Shown here in pieces: positions 49,708-61,814 of a DNA stretch of 64,000 bases. Under the pieces are notes generated by a model that saw only the letters and a program-made list of their open reading frames with translations, did no database searches and was not told where the DNA came from. Position numbers and translations under genes: made by a program. Each line of letters starts with the position of its first letter. Positions within the stretch are counted from its first letter, which is position 1. Source of the stretch: Amblyomma americanum (Eukaryota > Arthropoda > Arachnida > Ixodida > Ixodidae); NCBI RefSeq assembly GCF_052857255.1, contig NW_027526727.1:39555-103554 (forward strand), given 5' to 3'.

Positions 49708-52700
49708 CACAACACATCGGTTTTACAATTGTTCCTCTGATACGCGTCTAAACTTTTTCTCTTATAACTGCGCGAAAAGCATGTATTCGTGCTTAGTCCA
49801 ACGAAACAAGCTGTTTTAGACCGAAACGAGGTAAATCTGAACACATCGGTTTTACAAGTATCCCTGTGACAAGCCTTTAAAGCTTTTTCTCTTATCACTG
49901 CGCGAAAAGCATGTATTTCTGCTTAATACAGCGAAACAAGCTGTTTTAGGACCGAAACGAGCTAAATCACAACACATCGGTTTTACAATTGTTCCTCTGA
50001 TACGCGTCTAAACTTTTTCTCTTATAACTGCGCGAAAAGCACGTATCCTTGCTTATTACAACGAAACAAGCTGTTTTAGACCGAAATGAGCTAAATCACA
50101 AACACATCGGTTTTACAAGTGTTCCTCTGATACGCGTCAAAACTTTTTCTCTTATAACTGCGCGAAAAGCATGTATTCTTGCTTAATACAGCGAAACAAG
50201 CTGTTTTAGACCGAAACGAGCTAAATCACAACACATCGGTATTACAAGTGTTCAAAACGTTTTCTCTTATAACTGCGCGAAAAGCATGTATTCCGTGCTT
50301 AATACAACGAAACAAGCTGTTTTAGACCGAAACGAGCTAAATCTGAACACTTCGGTTTACAAGTATCCACGTGATACTCGTCAAAACTTTTTCTCTTATA
50401 ACTGCGCGAAAAGCATGTATTCTTGCTTAATACAACGAAACAAGCTGTTTTAGACCGAAACGAGCTAAATCATAACACATCGGTTTTACAAGTGTCTCTC
50501 TAATAGGCGTCAAAACTTTTTCTTCTATAACTGCGCGTAAAGCATGTATTCGTGCTTAATACAACGAAACAAGTTGTTTTAGACCGAAACGAGCTAAATC
50601 TGAACACATCGGTTTTACAAGTGTTCCTGTGACACGCGTCAAAACTTTTTCTTCTATAACTGCGCGAAAAGCATGTATTCGTGCTTAATACAACGAAACA
50701 AGCTGTTTCAGACCGAAACGAGCTAAATCTGAACACGTCGATTTTACAAGTGTTCCTCTGATACGCGTCAAAACTTTTTCTCTTATAACTGCGCGAAAAG
50801 CATGTATTCTTGCTTAATACAGCGAAACAAGCTGTTTTAGACCGAAACGAGCTAAATCACAACACATCGATTTTACAAGTGTTCCTCTGATACGCGTCAA
50901 CTCTTTTTTCTCTTATAGCTGCGCGAAAAGCATGTATTCGTGCTTAGTCCAACGAAACAAGCTGTTTTAGACCGAAACGAGGTAAATCTGAACACATCGG
51001 TTTTACAAGTGTCCCTGTGACACGCCTTTAAAGCTTTTTCTCTTATCACTGCGCGAAAAGCATGTATTTCTGCTTAATACAGCGAAACAAGCTGTTTTAG
51101 ACCGAAACGAGCTAAATCACAACACATCGGTTTTACAATTGTTCCTCTGATACGCGTCTAAACTTTTTCTCTTATAACTGCGCGAAATCATGTATTCTTG
51201 CTTAATACAACGAAACAAGCTGTTTTAGACCGAAATGAGCTAAATCACAACACATCGGTTTTACAAGTGTTCCTCTGATACGCGTCAAAACTTTTTGTCT
51301 TATAACTGCGCGAAAAGCATGTATTCTTGCTTAATACAGCGAAACAAGCTGTTTTAGACCGAAACGAGCTAAATCACAACACATCGGTATTACAAGTGTT
51401 CCACGTGATACTCGTCAAAACGTTTTCTCTTATAACTGCGCGAAAAGCATGTATTCGTGCTTAATACAACGAAACAAGCTGTTTTAGACCGAAACGAGCT
51501 AAATCACAACACATCGGTTTTACAAGTGTTCCTCTGATACGCGTCAACTCTTTTTTCTCTTATAGCTGCGCGAAAAGCATGTATTCGTGCTTAGTCCAAC
51601 GAAACAAGCTGTTTTAGACCGAAACGAGGTAAATCTGAACACATCGGTTTTACAAGTGTCCCTGTGACACGCCTTTAAAGCTTTTTCTCTTATCACTGCG
51701 CGAAAAGCATGTATTTCTGCTTAATACAGCGAAACAAGCTGTTTTAGACCGAAACGAGCTAAATCACAACACATCGGTTTTACAATTGTTCCTCTGATAC
51801 GCGTCTAAACTTTTTCTCTTATAACTGCGCGAAATCATGTATTCTTGCTTAATACAACGAAACAAGCTGTTTTAGACCGAAATGAGCTAAATCACAACAC
51901 ATCGGTTTTACAAGTGTTCCTCTGATACGCGTCAAAACTTTTTGTCTTATAACTGCGCGAAAAGCATGTATTCTTGCTTAATACAGCGAAACAAGCTGTT
52001 TTAGACCGAAACGAGCTAAATCACAACACATCGGTATTACAAGTGTTCCACGTGATACTCGTCAAAACGTTTTCTCTTATAACTGCGCGAAAAGCATGTA
52101 TTCGTGCTTAATACAACGAAACAAGCTGTTTTAGACCGAAACGAGCTAAATCTGAACACTTCGGTTTTACAAGTATCCACGTGATACTCGTCAAAACTTT
52201 TTCTCTTATAACTGCGCGAAAAGCATGTATTCTTGCTTAATACAACGAAACAAGCTGTTTTAGACCGAAACGAGCTAAATCACAACACATCGGTTTTACA
52301 AGTGTCTCTCTAATACGCGTCAAAACTTTTTCTCTTATAACTGCGCGAAAAGCATGTATTCTTGCTTAATACAACGAAACAAGCTGTTTTAGACCGAAAC
52401 GAGCTAAATAACAACACATCGGTTTTACAAGTGTCTCTGATACGCGTCAAAACTTTTTCTTCTATAACTGCGCGTAAAATATGTATTCGTGCTTAATACA
52501 GCGAAACAAGCTGTTTTAGACCGAAACGAGCTAAATCACAACACATCGGTATTACAAGTGTCTCTCTAATAGGCGTCAAAACATTTTCTTCTATAACTGC
52601 GCGTAAAGCATGTATTCGTGCTTAATACAACGAAACAAGTTGTTTTAGACCGAAACGAGCTAAATCTGAACACTTCGGTTTTACAAGTGTCCCTGTGACA

Positions 52701-52923
52701 CGCGTCAAAACTTTTTCTCTTATAACTGCGCGAAAAGCATGTATTCTTGCTTAATACAGCGAAACAAGCTGTTTTAGACCGAAACGAGCTAAATCACAAC
52801 ACAAAGGTTTTACAAGTGTTCCTCTAATACGCGTCAAATCTTTTTCTCTTATAACTGCGCGAAAAGCATGTATTCTTGCTTAATACTACGAAACAAGCTG
52901 TTTTACACCGAAACGAGCTAAAT
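49708..52923 (+). repeat. Block 4 HOR G1 (about 3,216 bp)
   Basis: Landmarks repeat 3,215-3,216 bp downstream: the GCGCGAAATCATG monomer at 51,181 and 51,828 recurs at 54,396 and 55,043. An internal tandem repeat of about 647 bp (five monomers containing the f-e-g cassette) gives the two GAAATCATG monomers. The left end falls inside a monomer, a class g start joined to a class f end. Confidence 0.84.
50227..50342 (+). repeat. Monomer with 15-bp deletion of the E-box (copy 1)
   Basis: The GGTATTAC class normally reads GTTCCACGTGATACTCGTCA; here GTTC runs directly into AAAACG. Fifteen bases including CACGTG are gone, with the dinucleotide TC at both edges, which suggests slippage or microhomology. 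One extra C (ATTCCGTGC) brings this copy to 116 bp. The same deletion recurs at 53,442-53,556 (115 bp), one HOR downstream. Confidence 0.87.
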
Positions 52924-55900
52924 CACAACACATCGGTTTTACAAGTGTTCCTCTGATACGCGTCTAAACTTTTTCTCTTATAACTGCGCGAAAAGCATGT
53001 ATTCGTGCTTAGTCCAACGAAACAAGCTGTTTTAGACCGAAACGAGGTAAATCTGAACACATCGGTTTTACAAGTGTCCCTGTGACAAGCCTTTAAAGCT
53101 TTTTCTCTTATCACTGCGCGAAAAGCATGTATTTCTGCTTAATACAGCGAAACAAGCTGTTTTAGACCGAAACGAGCTAAATCACAACACATCGGTTTTA
53201 CAATTGTTCCTCTGATACGCGTCTAAACTTTTTCTCTTATAACTGCGCGAAAAGCACGTATCCTTGCTTATTACAACGAAACAAGCTGTTTTAGACCGAA
53301 ATGAGCTAAATCACAACACATCGGTTTTTACTAGTGTTCCTCTGATACGCGTCAAAACTTTTTCTCTTATAACTGCGCGAAAAGCATGTATTCTTGCTTA
53401 ATACAGCGAAACAAGCTGTTTTAGACCGAAACGAGCTAAATCACAACACATCGGTATTACAAGTGTTCAAAACGTTTTCTCTTATAACTGCGCGAAAAGC
53501 ATGTATTCGTGCTTAATACAACGAAACAAGCTGTTTTAGACCGAAACGAGCTAAATCTGAACACTTCGGTTTTACAAGTATCCACGTGATACTCGTCAAA
53601 ACTTTTTCTCTTATAACTGCGCGAAAAGCATGTATTCTTGCTTAATACAACGAAACAAGCTGTTTTAGACCGAAACGAGCTAAATCATAACACATCGGTT
53701 TTACAAGTGTCTCTCTAATAGGCGTCAAAACTTTTTCTTCTATAACTGCGCGTAAAGCATGTATTCGTGCTTAATACAACGAAACAAGTTGTTTTAGACC
53801 GAAACGAGCTAAATCTGAACACATCGGTTTTACAAGTGTTCCTGTGACACGCGTCAAAACTTTTTCTTCTATAACTGCGCGAAAAGCATGTATTCGTGCT
53901 TAATACAACGAAACAAGCTGTTTCAGACCGAAACGAGCTAAATCTGAACACGTCGATTTTACAAGTGTTCCTCTGATACGCGTCAAAACTTTTTCTCTTA
54001 TAACTGCGCGAAAAGCATGTATTCTTGCTTAATACAGCGAAACAAGCTGTTTTAGACCGAAACGAGCTAAATCACAACACATCGGTTTTACAAGTGTTCC
54101 TCTGATACGCGTCAACTCTTTTTTCTCTTATAGCTGCGCGAAAAGCATGTATTCGTGCTTAGTCCAACGAAACAAGCTGTTTTAGACCGAAACGAGGTAA
54201 ATCTGAACACATCGGTTTTACAAGTGTCCCTGTGACACGCCTTTAAAGCTTTTTCTCTTATCACTGCGCGAAAAGCATGTATTTCTGCTTAATACAGCGA
54301 AACAAGCTGTTTTAGACCGAAACGAGCTAAATCACAACACATCGGTTTTACAATTGTTCCTCTGATACGCGTCTAAACTTTTTCTCTTATAACTGCGCGA
54401 AATCATGTATTCTTGCTTAATACAACGAAACAAGCTGTTTTAGACCGAAATGAGCTAAATCACAACACATCGGTTTTACAAGTGTTCCTCTGATACGCGT
54501 CAAAACTTTTTGTCTTATAACTGCGCGAAAAGCATGTATTCTTGCTTAATACAGCGAAACAAGCTGTTTTAGACCGAAACGAGCTAAATCACAACACATC
54601 GGTATTACAAGTGTTCCACGTGATACTCGTCAAAACGTTTTCTCTTATAACTGCGCGAAAAGCATGTATTCGTGCTTAATACAACGAAACAAGCTGTTTT
54701 AGACCGAAACGAGCTAAATCACAACACATCGGTTTTACAAGTGTTCCTCTGATACGCGTCAACTCTTTTTTCTCTTATAGCTGCGCGAAAAGCATGTATT
54801 CGTGCTTAGTCCAACGAAACAAGCTGTTTTAGACCGAAACGAGGTAAATCTGAACACATCGGTTTTACAAGTGTCCCTGTGACACGCCTTTAAAGCTTTT
54901 TCTCTTATCACTGCGCGAAAAGCATGTATTTCTGCTTAATACAGCGAAACAAGCTGTTTTAGACCGAAACGAGCTAAATCACAACACATCGGTTTTACAA
55001 TTGTTCCTCTGATACGCGTCTAAACTTTTTCTCTTATAACTGCGCGAAATCATGTATTCTTGCTTAATACAACGAAACAAGCTGTTTTAGACCGAAATGA
55101 GCTAAATCACAACACATCGGTTTTACAAGTGTTCCTCTGATACGCGTCAAAACTTTTTGTCTTATAACTGCGCGAAAAGCATGTATTCTTGCTTAATACA
55201 GCGAAACAAGCTGTTTTAGACCGAAACGAGCTAAATCACAACACATCGGTATTACAAGTGTTCCACGTGATACTCGTCAAAACGTTTTCTCTTATAACTG
55301 CGCGAAAAGCATGTATTCGTGCTTAATACAACGAAACAAGCTGTTTTAGACCGAAACGAGCTAAATCTGAACACTTCGGTTTTACAAGTATCCACGTGAT
55401 ACTCGTCAAAACTTTTTCTCTTATAACTGCGCGAAAAGCATGTATTCTTGCTTAATACAACGATACAAGCTGTTTTAGACCGAAACGAGCTAAATCACAA
55501 CACATCGGTTTTACAAGTGTCTCTCTAATACGCGTCAAAACTTTTTCTCTTATAACTGCGCGAAAAGCATGTATTCTTGCTTAATACAACGAAACAAGCT
55601 GTTTTAGACCGAAACGAGCTAAATAACAACACATCGGTTTTACAAGTGTCTCTGATACGCGTCAAAACTTTTTCTTCTATAACTGCGCGTAAAGCATGTA
55701 TTCGTGCTTAATACAGCGAAACAAGCTGTTTTAGACCGAAACGAGCTAAATCACAACACATCGGTATTACAAGTGTCTCTCTAATAGGCGTCAAAACATT
55801 TTCTTCTATAACTGCGCGTAAAGCATGTATTCGTGCTTAATACAACGAAACAAGTTGTTTTAGACCGAAACGAGCTAAATCTGAACACTTCGGTTTTACA

Positions 55901-56138
55901 AGTGTCCCTGTGACACGCGTCAAAACTTTTTCTCTTATAACTGCGCGAAAAGCATGTATTCTTGCTTAATACAGCGAAACAAGCTGTTTTAGACCGAAAC
56001 GAGCTAAATCACAACACAAAGGTTTTACAAGTGTTCCTCTAATACGCGTCAAATCTTTTTCTCTTATAACTGCGCGAAAAGCATGTATTCTTGCTTAATA
56101 CTACGAAACAAGCTGTTTTACACCGAAACGAGCTAAAT
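52924..56138 (+). repeat. Block 4 HOR G2 (3,215 bp)
   Basis: This is the tandem copy of G1 with the same internal 647 bp repeat and the same 15 bp deletion monomer at 53,442. Its first monomer is also chimeric: a CACAAC/GCGTCTAAAC start is joined to the GCTTAGTCCAACG half. It ends with the CACAAAGG and GCTTAATACTACG monomers, a pair also seen in blocks 2 and 4. Confidence 0.84.
53442..53556 (+). repeat. Monomer with 15-bp deletion of the E-box (copy 2)
   Basis: This monomer has the same deletion as that at 50,227 and the same position in the HOR. The lesion therefore predates the 3,215 bp HOR duplication. It is 115 bp because it lacks the extra C of the first copy. Confidence 0.87.
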
Positions 56139-58460
56139 CACAACACATCGGTTTTACAAGTGTTCCTCTGATACGCGTCTAAACTTTTTCTTTTATAACT
56201 GCGCGAAAAGCATGTATTCGTGCTTAATACAACGAAAGAAGCTGTTTCAGACCGAAACGAGCTAAATCTGAACGCGTCGGTTTTACAAGTGTTCCTCTGA
56301 TACGCGTCAAAACTTTTTCTCTTATAACTGCGCGAAAAGCATGTATTCTTGCTTATTACAGCGAAACAAGCTGTTTTAAACCGAAACGAGATAAATCACA
56401 ACACATCGGTATTACAAGTGTTCCACGTGATACTCGTCAAAACTTTTTCTCTTATAACTGCGCGAAAAGCATGTATTCGTGCTTAATACAACGAAACAAG
56501 CTGTTTTAGACCGAAACGAGCTAAATCTGAACACATCGGTTTTACAAGTATCCACGTGATACTCGTCAAAACTTTTTCTCTTATAACTGCGCGAAAAGCA
56601 TGTATTCTTGCTTAATACAAACGAAACAAGCTGTTTTAGACCGAAACGAGCTAAATCACAACACATCGGTTTTACAAGTGTCTCTGATACGCGTCAAAAC
56701 TTTTTCTTCTATAACTGCGCGTAAAGCATGTATTCGTGCTTAATACAACGAAACAAGTTGTTTTAGACCGAAACGAGCTAAATCTGAACACATCGGTTTT
56801 ACAAGTGTCCCTGTGACACGCGTCAAAACTTTTTCTTCTATAACTGCGCGAAAAGCATGTATTCGTGCTTAATACAACGAAACAAGCTGTTTCAGACCGA
56901 AACGAGCTAAATCTGAACACGTCGGTTTTACAAGTGTTCCTCTGATACGCGTCAAAACTTTTTCTCTTATAACTGCGCGAAAAGCATGTATTCTTGCTTA
57001 ATACAGCGAAACAAGCTGTTTTAGACCGAAACGAGCTAAATCACAACACATCGGTTTTACAAGTGTTCCTCTGATACGCGTCAACACTTTTTTCTCTTAT
57101 AGCTGCGCGAAAAGCATGTATTCGTGCTTAGTCCAACGAAACAAGCTGTTTTAGACCGAAACGAGGTAAATCTGAACACATCGGTTTTACAAGTGTCCCT
57201 GTGACACGCCTTTAAAGCTTTTTCTCTTATCACTGCGCGAAAAGCATGTATTTCTGCTTAATACAGCGAAACAAGCTGTTTTAGACCGAAACGAGCTAAA
57301 TCACAACACATCGGTTTTACAATTGTTCCTCTGATACGCGTCTAAACTTTTTCTCTTATAACTGCGCGAAATCATGTATTCTTGCTTAATACAACGAAAC
57401 AAGCTGTTTTAGACCGAAATGAGCTAAATCACAACACATCGGTTTTACAAGTGTTCCTCTGATACGCGTCAAAACTTTTTGTCTTATAACTGCGCGAAAA
57501 GCATGTATTCTTGCTTAATACAGCGAAACAAGCTGTTTTAGACCGAAACGAGCTAAATCACAACACATCGGTATTACAAGTGTTCCACGTGATACTCGTC
57601 AAAACGTTTTCTCTTATAACTGCGCGAAAAGCATGTATTCGTGCTTAATACAACGAAACAAGCTGTTTTAGACCGAAACGAGCTAAATCTGAACACTTCG
57701 GTTTTACAAGTATCCACGTGATACTCGTCAAAACTTTTTCTCTTATAACTGCGCGAAAAGCATGTATTCTTGCTTAATACAACGAAACAAGCTGTTTTAG
57801 ACCGAAACGAGCTAAATCACAACACATCGGTTTTACAAGTGTCTCTCTAATACGCGTCAAAACTTTTTCTCTTATAACTGCGCGAAAAGCATGTATTCTT
57901 GCTTAATACAACGAAACAAGCTGTTTTAGACCGAAACGAGCTAAATACCAACACATCGGTTTTACAAGTGTCTCTGATACGCGTCAAAACTTTTTCTTCT
58001 ATAACTGCGCGTAAAGCATGTATTCGTGCCTAATACAGCGAAACAAGCTGTTTTAGACCGAAACGAGCTAAATCACAACACATCGGTATTACAAGTGTCT
58101 CTCTAATAGGCGTCAAAACATTTTCTTCTATAACTGCGCGTAAAGCATGTATTCGTGCTTAATACAACGAAACAAGTTGTTTTAGACCGAAACGAGCTAA
58201 ATCTGAACACATCGGTTTTACAAGTGTCCCTGTGACACGCGTCAAAACTTTTTCTCTTATAACTGCGCGAAAAGCATGTATTCTTGCTTAATACAGCGAA
58301 ACAAGCTGTTTTAGACCGAAACGAGCTAAATCACAACACAAAGGTTTTACAAGTGTTCCTCTAATACGCGTCAAATCTTTTTCTCTTATAACTGCGCGAA
58401 AAGCATGTATTCTTGCTTAATACTACGAAACAAGCTGTTTTACACCGAAACGAGCTAAAT
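56139..58460 (+). repeat. Block 4 HOR G3 (2,322 bp = 18 monomers)
   Basis: All landmarks recur exactly 2,322 bp downstream, for example TGAACGCGTCGG and AACCGAAACGAGATAAATC at 56,267-56,400 and 58,589-58,722, and the GAAATCATG monomer at 57,364 (GAAATAATG in the next copy). The unit carries a single f-e-g cassette, not the doubled one of G1 and G2. Confidence 0.88.
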
Positions 58461-60394
58461 CACAACACATCGGTTTTACAAGTGTTCCTCTGATACGCGT
58501 CTAAACTTTTTCTCTTATAACTGCGCGAAAAGCATGTATTCGTGCTTAATACAACGAAACAAGCTGTTTCAGACCGAAACGAGCTAAATCTGAACGCGTC
58601 GGTTTTACAAGTGTTCCTCTGATACGCGTCAAAACTTTTTCTCTTATAACTGCGCGAAAAGCATGTATTCTTGCTTATTACAGCGAAACAAGCTGTTTTA
58701 AACCGAAACGAGATAAATCACAACACATCGGTATTACAAGTGTTCCACGTGATACTCGTCAAAACTATTTCTCTTATAACTGCGCGAAAAGCATGTATTC
58801 GTGCTTAATACAACGAAACAAGCTGTTTTAGACCGAAACGAGCTAAATCTGAACACATCGGTTTTACAAGTATCCACGTGATACTCGTCAAAACTTTTTC
58901 TCTTATAACTGCGCGAAAAGCATGTATTCTTGCTTAATACAAACGAAACAAGCTGTTTTAGACCGAAACGAGCTAAATCACAACACATCGGTTTTACAAG
59001 TGTCTCTGATACGCGTCAAAACTTTTTCTTCTATAACTGCGCGTAAAGCATGTATTCGTGCTTAATACAACGAAACAAGTTGTTTTAGACCGAAACGAGC
59101 TAAATCTGAACACATCGGTTTTACAAGTGTCCCTGTGACACGCGTCAAAACTTTTTCTTCTATAACTGCGCGAAAAGCATGTATTCGTGCTTAATACAAC
59201 GAAACAAGCTGTTTCAGACCGAAACGAGCTAAATCTGAACACGTCGGTTTTACAAGTGTTCCTCTGATACGCGTCAAAACTTTTTCTCTTATAACTGCGC
59301 GAAAAGCATGTATTCTTGCTTAATACAGCGAAACAAGCTGTTTTAGACCGAAACGAGCTAAATCACAACACATCGGTTTTACAAGTGTTCCTCTGATACG
59401 CGTCAACTCTTTTTTCTCTTATAGCTGCGCGAAAAGCATGTATTCGTGCTTAGTCCAACGAAACAAGCTGTTTTAGACCGAAACGAGGTAAATCTGAACA
59501 CATCGGTTTTACAAGTGTCCCTGTGACACGCCTTTAAAGCTTTTTCTCTTATCACTGCGCGAAAAGCATGTATTTCTGCTTATACAGCGAAACAAGCTGT
59601 TTTAGACCGAAACGAGCTAAATCACAACACATCGGTTTTACAATTGTTCCTCTGATACGCGTCTAAACTTTTTCTCTTATAACTGCGCGAAATAATGTAT
59701 TCTTGCTTAATACAACGAAACAAGCTGTTTTAGACCGAAATGAGCTAAATCACAACACATCGGTTTTACAAGTGTTCCTCTGATACGCGTCAAAACTTTT
59801 TGTCTTATAACTGCGCGAAAAGCATGTATTCTTGCTTAATACAGCGAAACAAGCTGTTTTAGACCGAAACGAGCTAAATCACAACACATCGGTATTACAA
59901 GTGTTCCACGTGATACTCGTCAAAACGTTTTCTCTTATAACTGCGCGAAAAGCATGTATTCGTGCTTAATACAACGAAACAAGCTGTTTTAGACCGAAAC
60001 GAGCTAAATCTGAACACTTCGGTTTTACAAGTATCCACGTGATACTCGTCAAAACTTTTTCTCTTATAACTGCGCGAAAAGCATGTATTCTTGCTTAATA
60101 CAACGAAACAAGCTGTTTTAGACCGAAACGAGCTAAATCACAACACATCGGTTTTACAAGTGTCTCTCTAATACGCGTCAAAACTTTTTCTCTTATAACT
60201 GCGCGAAAAGCATGTATTCTTGCTTAATACAACGAAACAAGCTGTTTTAGACCGAAACGAGCTAAATAACAACACATCGGTTTTACAAGTGTCTCTGATA
60301 CGCGTCAAAACTTTTTCTTCTATAACTGCGCGTAAAGCATGTATTCGTGCTTAATACAGCGAAACAAGCTGTTTTAGACCGAAACGAGCTAAAT

Positions 60395-60523
60395 CACAAC
60401 ACATCGGTATTACAAGTGTCTCTCTAATAGGCGTCAAAACATTTTCTTCTATAACTGCGCGAAAAGCATGTATTCTTGCTTATTACAGCGAAACAAGCTG
60501 TTTTAGACCGAAACGAGCTAAAT
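60395..60523 (+). repeat. Chimeric monomer at the 1,032-bp insertion
   Basis: The left half (GGTATTAC, AATAGGCGTC, ACATTTTCTTC) matches monomers at 58,074 and 61,427. Those continue with GCGCGTAAAGC and GTGCTTAATACAACG. This one instead continues with GCGCGAAAAGC and TTGCTTATTACAGCG, taken from another monomer class. The switch lies at the conserved ATAACTGCGCG block. Confidence 0.83.
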
Positions 60524-60783
60524 CACAACACATCGGTTTTACAAGTGTTCCTCTGATACGCGTCAACTCTTTTTTCTCTTATAGCTGCGCGAAAAGCATG
60601 TATTCGTGCTTAGTCCAACGAAACAAGCTGTTTTAGACCGAAACGAGGTAAATCTGAACACATCGGTTTTACAAGTGTCCCTGTGACACGCCTTTAAAGC
60701 TTTTTCTCTTATCACTGCGCGAAAAGCATGTATTTCTGCTTAATACAGCGAAACAAGCTGTTTTAGACCGAAACGAGCTAAAT

Positions 60784-60912
60784 CACAACACATCGGTTTT
60801 ACAATTGTTCCTCTGATACGCGTCTAAACTTTTTGTCTTATAACTGCGCGAAAAGCATGTATTCTTGCTTAATACAGCGAAACAAGCTGTTTTAGACCGA
60901 AACGAGCTAAAT
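60784..60912 (+). repeat. Chimeric monomer, g start with TTGTCTTATAAC end
   Basis: The left part is class g (TTTTACAATTG, GCGTCTAAAC) and the right part is TTTTTGTCTTATAACTG. In the neighbouring copies these two marks lie in separate monomers two places apart (59,635 and 59,764 onward). One monomer length was therefore lost in register. Confidence 0.83.
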
Positions 60913-61814
60913 CACAACACATCGGTATTACAAGTGTTCCACGTGATACTCGTCAAAACGTTTTCTCTTATAACTGCGCGAAAAGCATGTATTCGTGCTT
61001 AATACAACGAAACAAGCTGTTTTAGACCGAAACGAGCTAAATCTGAACACTTCGGTTTTACAAGTATCCACGTGATACTCGTCAAAACTTTTTCTCTTAT
61101 AACTGCGCGAAAAGCATGTATTCTTGCTTAATACAACGAAACAAGCTGTTTTAGACCGAAACGAGCTAAATCACAACACATCGGTTTTACAAGTGTCTCT
61201 CTAATACGCGTCAAAACTTTTTCTCTTATAACTGCGCGAAAAGCATGTATTCTTGCTTAATACAACGAAACAAGCTGTTTTAGACCGAAACGAGCTAAAT
61301 AACAACACATCGGTTTTACAAGTGTCTCTGATACGCGTCAAAACTTTTTCTTCTATAACTGCGCGTAAAGCATGTATTCGTGCTTAATACAGCGAAACAA
61401 GCTGTTTTAGACCGAAACGAGCTAAATCACAACACATCGGTATTACAAGTGTCTCTCTAATAGGCGTCATAACATTTTCTTCTATAACTGCGCGTAAAGC
61501 ATGTATTCGTGCTTAATACAACGAAACAAGTTGTTTTAGACCGAAACGAGCTAAATCTGAACACATCGGTTTTACAAGTGTCCCTGTGACACGCGTCAAA
61601 ACTTTTTCTCTTATAACTGCGCGAAAAGCATGTATTCTTGCTTAATACAGCGAAACAAGCTGTTTTAGACCGAAACGAGCTAAATCACAACACAAAGGTT
61701 TTACAAGTGTTCCTCTAATACGCGTCAAATCTTTTTCTCTTATAACTGCGCGAAAAGCATGTATTCTTGCTTAATACTACGAAACAAGCTGTTTTACACC
61801 GAAACGAGCTAAAT

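Larger units (their letters stand above)
44380..50360. other. Island of private single-base indels, island 3
   Basis: Scattered one-base changes break monomers that are otherwise exact copies of neighbours: TTTTAGGACAG (44,394), TTTTACCAAG (44,561), CCGAACGAGC (44,921), CTCTTTAACTG, CAACGAACAAG, CTCTCTATAAC (45,890), TTTACAACCG, GTTTCCAGACC, AGCGAACAAG, GAAAAGGCATG (47,581), CGAAGCTTAATC (48,795), GCGCGAAAGC twice near 49,000-49,130, TTTAGGACCG (49,946), CACAAACAC (50,097) and ATTCCGTGC (50,290). Confidence 0.68.
58461..61814 (+). repeat. Block 4 HOR G4 (3,354 bp = 26 monomers)
   Basis: This is G3 plus an extra 1,032 bp (eight monomers). The added stretch is a second pass through the f-e-g region: class f starts at 59,364 and again at 60,524. 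Both ends of the insertion are marked by chimeric monomers (60,395 and 60,784). The downstream part returns to the G3 order at an offset of 3,354. Confidence 0.87.
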
